7,009 nucleotides of DNA from Acidobacteriota bacterium. Its GTDB lineage: Bacteria; Acidobacteriota; Vicinamibacteria; Vicinamibacterales; UBA2999. The notes beneath the pieces are model-generated. The model did no database searches. It was not told where the DNA came from and saw only the letters and a list, made by a program, of their open reading frames with translations. Location: NCBI GenBank assembly GCA_020851835.1, contig JADZBZ010000375.1, forward strand, positions 1-7,009, given 5' to 3'. Numbering within the stretch: the stretch's first letter is position 1; each line of letters starts with the position of its first letter. Made by a program: the position numbers and the translations under genes. This document shows, in pieces, positions 6,926 through 7,009 of the stretch.

Positions 6926-7009
6926 TCACCCGCGCAGGACAAACACCAGTGTGACCGCTGCCACATACACCGCGGCAATCGCGCCCGTATCCCAGGCCAC
7001 GACGAACCG
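6926..7009 (-). CDS. C-terminal end of a membrane protein, cut by window edge
   Basis: The last 27 codons and TGA of a leftward gene are visible. They read RFVVAWDTGAIAAVYVAAV followed by TLVFVLRG: one clear membrane helix with Arg at both ends. The AWD-T-G-A start of the helix recalls a segment of DUF1345 membrane proteins, but in that family it lies near the N-terminus, so either this is a different protein or a shortened one. The stop lies 30 bp before the Usp start on the same strand, a spacing typical of an operon. Too little is visible to name it. Confidence 0.5.
   Translation of the reverse strand, partial: RFVVAWDTGAIAAVYVAAVTLVFVLRG

Overview
This is a 7 kb GC-rich window (roughly 68-70% G+C by eye) from a bacterial chromosome. 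It is packed with short intergenic gaps and carries no transposase, integrase, phage genes, CRISPR array or RNA gene that I can recognise. GatCAB subunits, an omega-like RNA polymerase subunit with the 'RFLFVDVAALRAKQL' type core, a small YvlD-type membrane protein and a long Usp protein together would fit a high-GC environmental lineage such as Acidobacteriota (Vicinamibacteria-like). That placement is an inference from family resemblance and base composition, not a proven one.

Left block (1-2510). An RND-type efflux adaptor lipoprotein runs leftward off the window edge and is divergent from a TetR-family regulator. The 99-bp gap between them holds a perfect 20-bp palindrome. It sits almost exactly in the 17-bp spacer of a good sigma70-like promoter (TTTACA / TATCAT) facing the adaptor gene, which is the expected layout for a repressor-controlled pump. 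The regulator overlaps by ATGA with an RNase Z-like metallo-beta-lactamase-fold hydrolase.

Middle block (2511-4283). gatC and gatA overlap by one base. They encode two subunits of the tRNA-dependent amidotransferase that converts Glu-tRNAGln and/or Asp-tRNAAsn to the correct amidated forms. gatB is not in the window. All three GatA catalytic residues (Lys79, Ser154, Ser178) are present. gatC has a -10-like TACAAT only nine bases before its ATG.

Right block (4304-7009, all on the minus strand, convergent with gatA). Reading in the direction of transcription from the right edge: the last 27 codons of a membrane protein, a 454-residue protein with three tandem UspA domains, a PF04020-type four-helix membrane protein with a strong Shine-Dalgarno, an omega-like RNA polymerase subunit with a Pro/Ala-rich insert, and a very hydrophobic 114-residue membrane protein. 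Stress-related and envelope roles are plausible for this run but are not shown by the sequence.

I did not find a clearly new biological system. The points most worth a second look are the operator-in-promoter layout, the triple-Usp protein with a degenerate middle domain, and the expanded omega-like protein outside its classical neighbourhood.
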